Source: Caballeronia udeis | GTDB taxonomy: Bacteria; Pseudomonadota; Gammaproteobacteria; Burkholderiales; Burkholderiaceae | NCBI RefSeq assembly: GCF_001544555.2 | Contig: NZ_FCOK02000005.1 | Coordinates: 1 to 64,000 of the forward strand | DNA length: 64,000 nucleotides | Direction of reading: 5' to 3' | In this document: in pieces, positions 43,543 to 51,912 of the stretch | How the letters are laid out: each line of letters begins with the position of its first letter | Position numbering within the stretch: the stretch's first letter is position 1 | Notes under the pieces: model-generated | Seen by the model: only the letters and a program-made list of their open reading frames with translations | Told to the model about the DNA's origin: nothing | Databases searched by the model: none | Position numbers and translations under genes: made by a program

Positions 43543-44733
43543 ATGAAACGAGCCGTACTCGCGGGCGCTGCCGGCATGCTTGTTATCACGCCTGGAATGT
43601 CGCAGGCGCAGAACTCGGTCACGCTATATGGAATAGTCGATGCCGGGATTGCCTACACCAACAACCAGAAGGGCGCGAAGAACTTCCAGCAGACCAGCGG
43701 CAAGCTGAGCGGCAGCCGCTGGGGCCTCAAGGGCACCGAAGACCTGGGCGGTGGCCTCGCCGCGGTCTTCACGTTGGAGAACGGCTTTCGCCCTAACGAC
43801 GGCACGCTGGGGCAAGGCGGCCGGGAGTTTGGCCGGCAAGCGTTCGTGGGTCTGACCAAGACCGGCATAGGCACGGTCACGCTAGGACGCCAGTACGAAC
43901 CGCTGGCCGATCTCGTTGCGCAATATGCGGGCTCAGGCTTCTGGTCCCCCGCCACGCACGTAGGCGACAACGACAACCTGAACCAAACCTTCCGCGTCAA
44001 CAACGCTGTCAAGTTCCGCAGCGACTCATTCTCCGGATTTACGCTCGATACGCTGTACGCGTTCAGCAATCAAGCAAACAACGGCACCGGCCAGGGCTTC
44101 AGCAATAACCGCGCGTGGGGCGTTTCAGCGAACTACGTAGCGGGTCCGCTTTCGGCAGGCGCCGGGTATGTCGTGCTGAATCATCCGGACAGTACGTCGA
44201 ATACCAGCGGCGCAGTGGGAGGTGCGACCACGACCACCGGGGACGACTACAGCGGCGCGCTCTTCTACGGACTCAACGGCGGCGTAGCGCGCCAACAAAT
44301 AGCAGTGGGCGGAGCAAACTATGCAATCGGCAAGGCCACTGCGGGCTTCGCATTCAGCCATACGCAACTCGACTACAACGACGGCTCGTCGCGCAAGTTC
44401 AACAACTACGACGCCAACCTGCGTTACCTGTTAACGAGCGCCACCACGCTGATCGGCGTGTACACATTCACAGACGGCCGCGCCAACGGACTGCCGGGAA
44501 CCGGCGGCGCCACGCTCAAGCCGCGCTGGCATCAGTTCACGCTGGGCCTGGACTACGCGCTCTCGAAGCGGACCGAGTTGTATCTGTCAGGCGTGTATCA
44601 ACTGGCCTCCGGCGATGCATCTACCCGCGTGGGCAGCGGCTATAGCAAGATCGCCGCTATTGCGGATGCGGGAACGGCGTCATCGACCAACCGGCAAGTC
44701 GCAATCTTCAGCGGCATTCGAGCCAGGTTCTAA
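43543..44733 (+). CDS. Burkholderia-type outer-membrane porin
   Basis: A 396-residue porin: signal peptide ending SQA, mature start QNSVTLYGIVDAGIAYTNNQ, the GSRWGLKGTEDLGGGLAAVFTLENGF strand pair and a terminal phenylalanine (SGIRARF). AGAGGA precedes ATG 43543. Placed between two sulfur-type ABC transporter sets and divergent from the flavin monooxygenase, it probably supplies these importers. It is distinct from the porin at 9476, which is 50 residues shorter. Confidence 0.92.
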   Translation: MKRAVLAGAAGMLVITPGMSQAQNSVTLYGIVDAGIAYTNNQKGAKNFQQTSGKLSGSRWGLKGTEDLGGGLAAVFTLENGFRPNDGTLGQGGREFGRQAFVGLTKTGIGTVTLGRQYEPLADLVAQYAGSGFWSPATHVGDNDNLNQTFRVNNAVKFRSDSFSGFTLDTLYAFSNQANNGTGQGFSNNRAWGVSANYVAGPLSAGAGYVVLNHPDSTSNTSGAVGGATTTTGDDYSGALFYGLNGGVARQQIAVGGANYAIGKATAGFAFSHTQLDYNDGSSRKFNNYDANLRYLLTSATTLIGVYTFTDGRANGLPGTGGATLKPRWHQFTLGLDYALSKRTELYLSGVYQLASGDASTRVGSGYSKIAAIADAGTASSTNRQVAIFSGIRARF

Positions 44734-44745
44734 GCGGGTTTGAAA

Positions 44746-44767
44746 GGCCGGTGCAGCGCGACCGGCC
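44746..44767. terminator. Stem-loop between convergent porin and binding-protein genes
   Basis: GGCCGGT (44746-44752) pairs with ACCGGCC (44761-44767) around an 8-base loop, 12 bases after the porin stop and 13 before the end of the converging gene. No U-tract. Confidence 0.45.
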
Positions 44768-44780
44768 CTTGGCCCTGCAC

Positions 44781-45602
44781 TCATTTCGACGAATACTCCT
44801 GATGCCACGCGAGCAATTGCTTTGAGGGCGGCATATGCCACTTGTTGCCCTCATCGATGAGAAAACTGCTCCGGTGCCACTCCTTCACGATCTTGTCGAA
44901 TGCCGCGACCGTGTCTGTCTCGCCCTTGCGCACCCAAATTACCGAAGGCGATGGGATCAGTTGATCAGGCATTGGCGACTCGTAGTCCTGCCATTCGCCG
45001 GAGGTACTGGCGAGCCGCGCCTGAATGCCGGGCGTCACATGAACCGACGCCACGCAAGTCCCGCCGCGCAGCGCCAGCAGCGCTTCGGGCATGCCCTTGA
45101 AACCCCTGACCTGTGCCCCGTATTGTTCAATCAGCGGACGCGTGTAGTTGCTGCCTTGCGAAACGCAAACCGGCTTGCCGCGGAGATCGCTCCAGTTGTG
45201 AATACCCGCCCCCTTGTGAACCATCGCCGAGCCGCCGATCTCCTCGAACGGCGTGGGCACATAACTCAATATCTCGTCGCGCTCCTTCGTGTATTGCATG
45301 CTCGCGATCAGCGCATCAACCTTGCCTTGCTGAAGGAATTGCACCCGGTTCGGCGGCGTGACTTCCACGGCTTCAAACTTTACGCCGAGGCGTTTAGCAA
45401 GGTCCTGGGCAAGTTCGACGTTGTAGCCGACAGGCTTGCGGGTCTGCGGGTCGAGTGAACCGTAGGTGCCGTCGAGCACGACCCCGACCGTCAGCGTGCC
45501 GCGTGACTTGATCCGGTCGAGGGTGGCGTCGGCGTGAGCGCCTTGCGAGAGTGCAAGCACAGTCAGGGTAAAGCTCAATAAGGTGGTGAAGCGAAATTTC
45601 AT
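44781..45602 (-). CDS. Polar amino-acid-type ABC substrate-binding protein
   Basis: A 273-residue periplasmic protein of solute-binding family 3: signal peptide (24 residues, ending AHA), DATLDRIKSRGTLTVGVVLDGTYGSLDPQTRKPVGYNVELAQDLAKRLGV, and DLRGKPVCVSQGSNYTRPL. It contains two cysteines, one in KPVCVSQ and one in GGTCVASVHV. Both are shared by its paralogue at 50331-51167, to which it is clearly related along its whole length. ATG 45602 overlaps the rhodanese stop (ATGA). It is the last gene of the five-gene minus-strand operon and presumably feeds the ABC importer formed with 49126 and 51169-52708. Ligand probably a sulfur-containing amino acid. Confidence 0.88.
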   Translation of the reverse strand: MKFRFTTLLSFTLTVLALSQGAHADATLDRIKSRGTLTVGVVLDGTYGSLDPQTRKPVGYNVELAQDLAKRLGVKFEAVEVTPPNRVQFLQQGKVDALIASMQYTKERDEILSYVPTPFEEIGGSAMVHKGAGIHNWSDLRGKPVCVSQGSNYTRPLIEQYGAQVRGFKGMPEALLALRGGTCVASVHVTPGIQARLASTSGEWQDYESPMPDQLIPSPSVIWVRKGETDTVAAFDKIVKEWHRSSFLIDEGNKWHMPPSKQLLAWHQEYSSK

Positions 45603-47245
45603 TGGCTGGGACTTTCTGTAGCGGGTGTATCGATACGGAAAACAGCGAGCTCGTCCGGCGCGCACTGCGCGATCAGACCTGTTTCCCAATCCAGATACTG
45701 GCGGGCGGCGTCGAGGTTGCCATCGTGGCGGTCGTGAACAAAAAACAGGTAGTCGATGTGCGCCGCATCGGCAGGAAGATCGGGCGTAGACACCACGGGC
45801 AGGCCCGCTTTTTTCCAGGTGTCGATGCCGTTGGCCGCGAGATACAGCGAGGTGAAACCCCACCCGCGCAGGTCGGTAGCCGCGATGTTCGCAACCGCCG
45901 GTTCATCGGCGAATAACAGCAGCGTGTCGCCCGGGGCGGCTTTGAGCGCCGCCAGCGTCCTGGCGAGTTGCGGACGAATCGACCAGTGCGCACCAGCAGC
46001 ATGTTCCCGCCGGTAAGCCGCGCTCGATCGCAAATCGAGCAGCAGCACATGGCCCGTCGCCGCCTCGCGCAGCGCCGCTGTATCGAGCAGCGGCAAGGAT
46101 GATTGCACCGGTGCAACCCGCTTGCCAACGTGTAGCGTAGTTGCATTGAGGGCATCGACCAAAGCGGCTTTAAAGCCTAGCTGTACGAGCCACGTAGCAA
46201 TCACGGGAGCACGTACGCCGTCGTAATCAACCAGCAGCACGCGGGCACGCCGCACGCCAATGGTCTGGTCAGTTGCCTGTACCAATTGCCCTCCCGGTGC
46301 GTGGATGGCGCTCGGCAGACCGTCGCGCGCAAACTCTTCCGGCGTGCGGACATCGATCAGAAAGGTCGTCCGATCTGGATCAGCAAGCCATTCCTGCGCA
46401 GCCGAAGCGTCGAGCGTCGCAACGCCCAAGCGCGCAGCAAGCGTAGCCGCACGCGTGCGCGCCTCGGCAACCGATGCTTCGTCCAAGACCTCCGGGTAGC
46501 GGCGCTCGCTGCCATGTTCGAGCTTGAGCCCCGCGAGCGCCCAGCCTTGCGTGCCATTCTCCAGCGCAATCACCGGATTCGGCACACCCAGATTGCGCAA
46601 GGTCTGCGCGCCAATAATGCTGCGCGTGCGGCCGGCGCAATGAATCACGATCGGCGTCGCAGGGTCGGCTACAAGCGTTCCGATCCGGTATGCCAGTTCT
46701 CCGTTCGGCACGGGAACAGCACCAGGGATCGTCATCTTTCGATGTTCATCGAGCGTGCGTCCATCGAACAACGCATGAGCCTGTCCTTTTTCGATCAGAA
46801 CCGCAAGCTCCTCCGGCGAAAGATGCGGCGTCCCATGCGCGTGCTCGACGAGTTCGCCAAAGGTCTTCGATGGCAGGTTCACGCCTTTAAACAGCGTATA
46901 ACCCGCGGCCAGCCAGCCGCGTGCGCCATCGTGCAGCACAGAGACTTTGGTGTAACCGAGCGCGCTCAGGCGCCGTGCCGCGAGTACCGCAATACTTGTG
47001 CTATCGGCGTATTCGCCATCGTCAAGCAGGACGATCCGTGTGCCGGGTCCCGGCACCAGTCGCGGCGCGTCTATTTCCAGCCGGCTGTAGGGCAACGGGG
47101 TCGCGAAGAACGGATGCCCTTCGCCGAACTGCCCGGCTTCGCGGACATCGAGCAAGGCGATTTCGGCTTCGTCATTGAGCCATGCGCGGACAGTGGAGGC
47201 ATCGACGAAAGGCACATCAGCCACATCGTTTCGGATTGAGGTCAT
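45599..47245 (-). CDS. Four-domain rhodanese-like sulfurtransferase
   Basis: A 548-residue cytoplasmic protein made of four rhodanese homology domains, starting near residues 15, 143, 280 and 384 (marked by LLDVRE, LFDGRT, LIDVRT and LLDLRS). Only the second keeps the catalytic cysteine, Cys203 in IHCAGRTRS. The corresponding loops of the others read LLDDGEYAD, LVDYDGVRA and LFADEPAVA and cannot hold a persulfide. Rhodaneses move sulfane sulfur to thiols or cyanide. It lies 34 bases after the cystathionine beta-lyase-like gene and overlaps the binding-protein gene. It probably accepts sulfur from cysteine or persulfide breakdown. Confidence 0.9.
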   Translation of the reverse strand: MTSIRNDVADVPFVDASTVRAWLNDEAEIALLDVREAGQFGEGHPFFATPLPYSRLEIDAPRLVPGPGTRIVLLDDGEYADSTSIAVLAARRLSALGYTKVSVLHDGARGWLAAGYTLFKGVNLPSKTFGELVEHAHGTPHLSPEELAVLIEKGQAHALFDGRTLDEHRKMTIPGAVPVPNGELAYRIGTLVADPATPIVIHCAGRTRSIIGAQTLRNLGVPNPVIALENGTQGWALAGLKLEHGSERRYPEVLDEASVAEARTRAATLAARLGVATLDASAAQEWLADPDRTTFLIDVRTPEEFARDGLPSAIHAPGGQLVQATDQTIGVRRARVLLVDYDGVRAPVIATWLVQLGFKAALVDALNATTLHVGKRVAPVQSSLPLLDTAALREAATGHVLLLDLRSSAAYRREHAAGAHWSIRPQLARTLAALKAAPGDTLLLFADEPAVANIAATDLRGWGFTSLYLAANGIDTWKKAGLPVVSTPDLPADAAHIDYLFFVHDRHDGNLDAARQYLDWETGLIAQCAPDELAVFRIDTPATESPSQ

Positions 47246-47279
47246 TTGAGCAGGGTCGCAATGAGAGGTGGGCAGCGAT

Positions 47280-48467
47280 TCAGGACAGCACGCTGCGAAA
47301 TGCCTGTGCGAGGTCGAGAATGAGATCGTCCGCGTCTTCCAGCCCGATATGCAACCGGATCACGGCTTCCTGTCCCTGCCAGTAGCTATGTGTGCGCAAG
47401 CGCCGCGGCGGGGCGATCAGCGCGAGGCTTTCATAACCGCCCCATGACGCGCCAAGGCTGAATAGCCGCAACGCGTCGATGAAAGCGGCAGCGAGGCTGG
47501 TATCGGCATCACGCAAGGCGAACGAGACCAGCCCGTTCGCGCCGTGGAAATCACGCGACCACAATGCGTGTCCGGGATCCGTGGCCAACGCCGGATGGAA
47601 AACGCGCGTGACCTGGCGTACGCGTTGCAGATAGGACGCCACGGCAAACGCGCCGCGCGCGTGTTGCGCGAGGCGTACGGGCAGCGTACGGATGCCGCGC
47701 AATGCAAGGTAGGCGTCGTCGGCGCTGACGCTCAAGCCCAGTGCGTCGTGAGCCTCTCTCAAGCGCTGCCCGATTGCTGCATCCGCGGTCGATACCGCGC
47801 CCTGCATCAGGTCCGAATGTCCGCCCAGATACTTTGTGACGGCCTGGATGGAGATATCCGCGCCCAGCGCCAGCGGTTGATAGAGCAAGCCCGCGCCCCA
47901 CGTGTTGTCGGCGGCGAGCAGGACCCCTTGCTCGTGAGCAAAATCCGCAAGCGCCGGGAGATCGACAATCTCGTACAGGAACGAACTCGGCGACTCTGCA
48001 TAGATCAGGCGCGTGTTGGCCTGAAGCAGCTTATGCGGCAAGCCGTCCGCCGCGCTGAAATAGCTGAAGGCAACACCCAGCCGCGTCAGCAGCGGTTCGA
48101 TCCGTTCACGCACGGGCCCATAAACGCCGTCGTGCACGAGCACGTGATCGCCCGGCGACAACAAGCCGATGAACACCAGTGAGATTGCGGACAGACCTGA
48201 CGGGGCAAGCAGCACGTCACGCGCCCCTTCCAGTTCGCCGATGGCCGCTTCAAGCGCCCGGTGCGTTTGCGTGCCATGCCGCCCATAGGTGCTGACCGCC
48301 TCCCCCGCGTCGCGCCGTTTATGCAGCGCCGCCTGGCTCGAGGTGCTTTCGAAACGCACCGTGCTCGTGCGTTCGACCGGCACGTTGACTGGCGCAGTGC
48401 CATCAACAAACGCCGGCGCACCGGCGCGCATCAGGCGCGTCGCTTTGTGCTGCACTGGGGCATTCAT
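47280..48467 (-). CDS. Cystathionine beta-lyase-like PLP enzyme
   Basis: A 395-residue Cys/Met-metabolism PLP enzyme. It has the phosphate-binding YGRHGTQTHRALEAAI (about residues 61-76), SGLSAISLVF, the aspartate of AADNTW (Asp187) and the PLP lysine Lys212 in AVTKYLGGHSD. The C-terminal SLGASWGGYESLA is typical of cystathionine beta-lyase rather than gamma-synthase. It would release pyruvate, ammonia and a thiol or sulfide from cystathionine, cysteine or an S-conjugate. Its ATG overlaps the stop of the thiol dioxygenase gene (ATGA). With a rhodanese and a thiol dioxygenase in the same operon, a cysteine-S-conjugate or desulfhydrase role is likelier than methionine synthesis. Confidence 0.88.
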   Translation of the reverse strand: MNAPVQHKATRLMRAGAPAFVDGTAPVNVPVERTSTVRFESTSSQAALHKRRDAGEAVSTYGRHGTQTHRALEAAIGELEGARDVLLAPSGLSAISLVFIGLLSPGDHVLVHDGVYGPVRERIEPLLTRLGVAFSYFSAADGLPHKLLQANTRLIYAESPSSFLYEIVDLPALADFAHEQGVLLAADNTWGAGLLYQPLALGADISIQAVTKYLGGHSDLMQGAVSTADAAIGQRLREAHDALGLSVSADDAYLALRGIRTLPVRLAQHARGAFAVASYLQRVRQVTRVFHPALATDPGHALWSRDFHGANGLVSFALRDADTSLAAAFIDALRLFSLGASWGGYESLALIAPPRRLRTHSYWQGQEAVIRLHIGLEDADDLILDLAQAFRSVLS

Positions 48468-49093
48468 CAGCCAACCGCCTGCGTGCCGCGATGCATGTGG
48501 GTTGTGTTGTAGCGCACCACACGTCCTGTATCGAGTTCATAGCCGAGCCGGCCGGAAAGTGTTTCCAGCGGCCGCCCGTAGAGATGGAAATGCAGCGTGG
48601 GTCTTTCACCCGTTACATGGATGCTGTGAATGTCTTCGGGCAGAAACGCGATCGGTGTGCCCGGACGCACCACGACTTCACGGTCGAGATCGAGTGTGGC
48701 GCGTTCGGGGTCGGCACCGTCGTCTGTACGGTTATAGACACGGTTCAGTTCCTCGCCCTCAAGTGCAGCGATGACCGCCCATGTATCGTGGTTATGCGGA
48801 ATCGTGGTCTTGCCGGGCAGCAGCGAGTTGAGATAAAGCGCGAACCCGTCCTCGCCGGGATTCAGCCGGTATCGTGTCGACGTGTCCCCGCTGCCCGCTT
48901 GCGGCGGCGGGAAATCTGCGGCGGAGAACAACTCGGCGTGATCCGCGGCAAGCGCCTGCAGATGATTGCTGATGGCATCGAGCGCGGCCCGCGTCACGCC
49001 CTGCTTCTCCACAATATGACGTACATGGTCCAGCAATGCGGTAACAGCGGCCTGGCGTTCGCCAATCTGATCGGGTATGGAGGTTGCGGTCAT
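48467..49093 (-). CDS. Cysteine dioxygenase-family thiol dioxygenase
   Basis: A 208-residue cupin of the cysteine dioxygenase group. The iron ligands are visible as His100 and His102 (TIPHNHDTWAVI) and His156 (LPEDIHSIH). STRYRLN (about residue 72) provides an Arg near the position that binds the substrate carboxylate in cysteine dioxygenase. The enzyme adds both oxygens of O2 to a thiol to give a sulfinate. The substrate may be cysteine, 3-mercaptopropionate or another thiol; the HNHDTW variant leaves this open. It lies 32 bases downstream of the ABC ATPase gene and overlaps the next gene by ATGA. Confidence 0.85.
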   Translation of the reverse strand: MTATSIPDQIGERQAAVTALLDHVRHIVEKQGVTRAALDAISNHLQALAADHAELFSAADFPPPQAGSGDTSTRYRLNPGEDGFALYLNSLLPGKTTIPHNHDTWAVIAALEGEELNRVYNRTDDGADPERATLDLDREVVVRPGTPIAFLPEDIHSIHVTGERPTLHFHLYGRPLETLSGRLGYELDTGRVVRYNTTHMHRGTQAVG

Positions 49094-49125
49094 GTCAGGA
49101 TAGGTTCGTAGTAGTTTTGCAAGAA

Positions 49126-50019
49126 TCAGGGGGTGGCCAAAGCCAGAGCGGCACCGCTTCGCGAGCGTTTGCGCAGTGCGCGCCGGTCCTCGCCGCGTGC
49201 GCGTTGCAGAAACAGGCGCGTGCGTTCGTTCTCAGGGGCGCTGAAAATCTGCGACGGCGCGCCGTGCTCGACAATCACGCCGCCCTCGGTGAAAAACACT
49301 TCGTCGCTCACGTCTTCGGCGAAGCGCATTTCATGCGTGACCAGCACACAGGTCTGGCCGTCATCCACCAGTTCGCCAATCACTGTAAGCACTTCGCCCA
49401 CCGTTTCCGGATCGAGCGCAGAGGTCACTTCGTCGAAGAGAATCAGGTCGGGGCGCATGGCAAGCGTTCGTGCAATAGCGACACGCTGCTGCTGGCCTCC
49501 GGACAGCTCGCCCGGATACGCATGGGCCTTGTCAGCCAGCCGCACCTTCGCCAGCAGCGCGTGCGCGTCGTGCTCGGCTTCGGCGCGAGAGCGCCCGAGC
49601 GCGCTCATCGGCGCAATGGTCAGGTTGGCGAGCACGTTCAGGTGCGGGAACAGGTTGTACTGCTGGAACACAAAGCCGATGTGCTTGCGCAGCGCGATTT
49701 TCTGCGCGTCGGTGCGCTGCGCGCGGACATCGATTCCATCCACGTGCACGTCGCCCTGCTGCGGCGCGATGAGGCCGTTGATGACACGTAAAAGCGTTGA
49801 CTTGCCCGAGCCCGAAGGCCCGATGATGGAGACGGCTTCGCCTCGCCGCACGCTCAGGTCGATACCCTTGAGCACGTGCACCGGGCCGTAGGAGAGGTGG
49901 ACATCGCGCAATGAAACCAGCACGGGATCGGCACTCCCTGCGGCACCCTGGCGCGACGGTGCATACGCAAGCGCCGACGCATCCTGAAGCGGGTCGAGCG
50001 CAAGCGCAAGTCGATTCAT
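49126..50019 (-). CDS. Amino-acid ABC transporter ATP-binding protein (GlnQ/CysC-type)
   Basis: A 297-residue ATPase of the polar amino acid class: Walker A GPSGSGKST, Q-loop VFQQYNLFPHLNVLANL, signature LSGGQQQRVAIARTLAMRP, Walker B LILFDEVTSALDPE and switch VTHEMRFAEDVSD. A 30-residue N-terminal extension and a basic tail lie outside the core. No ATPase gene occurs in the divergent permease operon (50331-52708), so this is almost certainly the engine of that transporter. A 22-codon ORF (50016-50084) ends in an ATGA overlap with its start. Confidence 0.92.
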   Translation of the reverse strand: MNRLALALDPLQDASALAYAPSRQGAAGSADPVLVSLRDVHLSYGPVHVLKGIDLSVRRGEAVSIIGPSGSGKSTLLRVINGLIAPQQGDVHVDGIDVRAQRTDAQKIALRKHIGFVFQQYNLFPHLNVLANLTIAPMSALGRSRAEAEHDAHALLAKVRLADKAHAYPGELSGGQQQRVAIARTLAMRPDLILFDEVTSALDPETVGEVLTVIGELVDDGQTCVLVTHEMRFAEDVSDEVFFTEGGVIVEHGAPSQIFSAPENERTRLFLQRARGEDRRALRKRSRSGAALALATP

Positions 50020-50084
50020 ACGACCTCTTCAGGTGTTGTTACAGGAGCGCTGACCGCATGTTTCGAAAGAATCAACTGTGTCAT
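50016..50084 (-). CDS. 22-residue upstream ORF coupled to the ABC ATPase
   Basis: A short frame begins MTQLILSKHAV and ends TTPEEVV. GAGAAGGAAA is well spaced before ATG 50084, and its TGA overlaps the ATG of the ATPase gene (ATGA, 50016-50019). The strong ribosome site and the overlap suggest it is translated and controls translation of the operon. There is no hydrophobic segment, no run of a single regulatory amino acid and no cysteine, so it is not a classical attenuator leader. It could also be a tiny protein in its own right. Confidence 0.5.
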   Translation of the reverse strand: MTQLILSKHAVSAPVTTPEEVV

Positions 50085-50330
50085 CGCGGGTTTCCTTCTC
50101 AAGCGCACGAAAGCATGCTGGAGCGAAGATTCTAAGAACCATGCCCCTTTTCGATAACCAAGCATTCGTCGAATAGATAGCAGCCCGCTTGCTAACGACG
50201 CACCAAACCCTCGCGTGCGTTTTTTTGAGGCCTTAATCCACCACGCGGTGATTTGCTTAGCAGATTCGCTTCCTTGGCGATGCACCGGCAATTACCTATT
50301 CTGTCTGGCTCTCCTGCCGTTTTCATCTCC

Positions 50331-51167
50331 ATGATCCTGACGAACCTCCGCCGCCTGATTGCTCTCATTGCGCTGGCATCGGCCATGACCGCGTCCTTTG
50401 CCGCACACGCGGATGCCACCCTCGACAAAATCAACTCCCGCCATGAACTCACGGTGGGGGTGTTGATCGGCGGCAGTCCATTCGGTTCGCTCGATCCCGC
50501 GACCCAACAACCCCGCGGTTTCAATGTAGACCTGGCTAACGAACTCGGTAAAAGACTGGGCGCGAAGGTGCAACTGGTGTCCGTGTTGCCTTCCACGCGG
50601 GTCCAGTTTCTTCAGCAGGGCAAGGTCGACATCCTGATCGCGAACATGGAATACAACGCCCAGCGCGGCGAGATACTGGACCACGTAGCGACACCCTATT
50701 ACCGGGTCGGCGGCACGGCAATCACCCTTAAAACCAGCGGTATTACGCGCTGGGAAGACTTGCGCGGCAAGCCGGTGTGCATCTCTCAAGGCAGTAGTTA
50801 TATTCGCCCCATAGTGGAACGCTACGGCGCGATTCCGCGGGCCTTCCCAGGCTCGTCCCAGTCATTGCTCGCGTTGCGCGGCGGGAGTTGCGTCGCGGCC
50901 GTCCATGACGCTGCACCGCTGCTTTATCCGTTATTGCAGAGCGACCCGGAGTGGCGTGACTACCGTCCACTGCAACCGGAGATAGAGCCTGCGCCGTCGG
51001 TGATCTGGGTGCGTCAAGGCGAGCACGACACCGCCGCGAAGCTGGATACGTTCGTGCGCGACCTGCATCGCAACGGCTGGTTTATCGCGACCGAAGCGAA
51101 GAACGGCCTCAACCCGCCCTCGCCCGCGCTAGCCGAGTGGCATCGTCAATTGCCTGCGGAGAACTAG
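50331..51167 (+). CDS. Polar amino-acid-type ABC substrate-binding protein
   Basis: A 278-residue family-3 binding protein: basic start and signal peptide ending AHA, then DATLDKINSRHELTVGVLIGGSPFGSLDPATQQPRGFNVDLANELGKRLG and DLRGKPVCISQGSSYIRPI. It is a full-length paralogue of the protein at 44781-45602. ATG 50331 gives a proper signal peptide, while the longer frame from 50253 would bury it. The first permease follows after one base. Divergent from the ATPase operon. Confidence 0.88.
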   Translation: MILTNLRRLIALIALASAMTASFAAHADATLDKINSRHELTVGVLIGGSPFGSLDPATQQPRGFNVDLANELGKRLGAKVQLVSVLPSTRVQFLQQGKVDILIANMEYNAQRGEILDHVATPYYRVGGTAITLKTSGITRWEDLRGKPVCISQGSSYIRPIVERYGAIPRAFPGSSQSLLALRGGSCVAAVHDAAPLLYPLLQSDPEWRDYRPLQPEIEPAPSVIWVRQGEHDTAAKLDTFVRDLHRNGWFIATEAKNGLNPPSPALAEWHRQLPAEN

Positions 51168-51168
51168 C

Positions 51169-51912
51169 ATGGACACGCTGCTGCACGGCTTCATCATGGC
51201 GACAGCGCGTCTTGGGCTTGACTACCGTTTCCTGCTCGACGACTACGAGCGCGTGCCATTCGTTCAGGGCCTGGGCGTGAGCATCGAGATCATTGTCTCG
51301 ACCATGACAGCCAGCGCCGTTGCCGGGCTCGTGTTGCTGCTCGCACTGCGCGGCCGCAACCGGCTGGTCTCCGGGCTGGCGCGCGGTTTTATTGAAGTCA
51401 CCCGCAACACGCCCACGCTGGTGCAGCTCTACTGCGCGTTTCTCGTGCTGAACATGCTGATCACGCAATGGCTGCATGCGCGCGGTATTGATAACCCGTT
51501 CAAGCCCTTCTTCTGGGTCGTGCTTGTATTGTCACTGCACAAGGCGGCATTTCACGCAGAAGCGCTGCGTGCAGGCTTCGACGCACTGCCTTCTCAAACG
51601 CTGGAAGGTGCGGCTTCGCTTGGGCTCAGCCGTGCCACACGTTTCTGGCGCATCGAGCTGCCGCTCGCGTTGCGCGCGGCCCTGCCGGCGCTCGTCAACA
51701 ACATGGTGGAACTGGTGAAAGCCTCTGCGGTGGCATCGGCTATTGCGGTGGGGGACGTGACCTACCAGTCCATCATGATCTGGACCCAGCGCGACAATGT
51801 GCTTGCGTTGATGCTGCTGATTCTCGCCTTCTTCGGCGCGCTCACCTGGCTGGTCACGCTAGCCGGCCGCTGGCTCGAACGCCGTTACAGGGTTCCCGGC
51901 TATGGCTACTGA
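51169..51912 (+). CDS. Amino-acid ABC transporter permease (first)
   Basis: A 247-residue inner-membrane permease of the HisM/GlnP class: FVQGLGVSIEIIVSTMTASAVAGLV, GFIEVTRNTPTLVQLYCAF and the docking loop LEGAASLGLSRATRFWRIELPLALRAALPALVNNMVEL. It starts one base after the binding-protein stop and overlaps the next permease by 11 bases, a tightly coupled operon. Confidence 0.92.
   Translation: MDTLLHGFIMATARLGLDYRFLLDDYERVPFVQGLGVSIEIIVSTMTASAVAGLVLLLALRGRNRLVSGLARGFIEVTRNTPTLVQLYCAFLVLNMLITQWLHARGIDNPFKPFFWVVLVLSLHKAAFHAEALRAGFDALPSQTLEGAASLGLSRATRFWRIELPLALRAALPALVNNMVELVKASAVASAIAVGDVTYQSIMIWTQRDNVLALMLLILAFFGALTWLVTLAGRWLERRYRVPGYGY

Noticed and set aside
46286-47239. A 317-codon plus-strand frame opposite the rhodanese gene
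   Set aside because: The minus strand encodes four rhodanese domains in sequence; the plus frame is Arg-rich with no motif.
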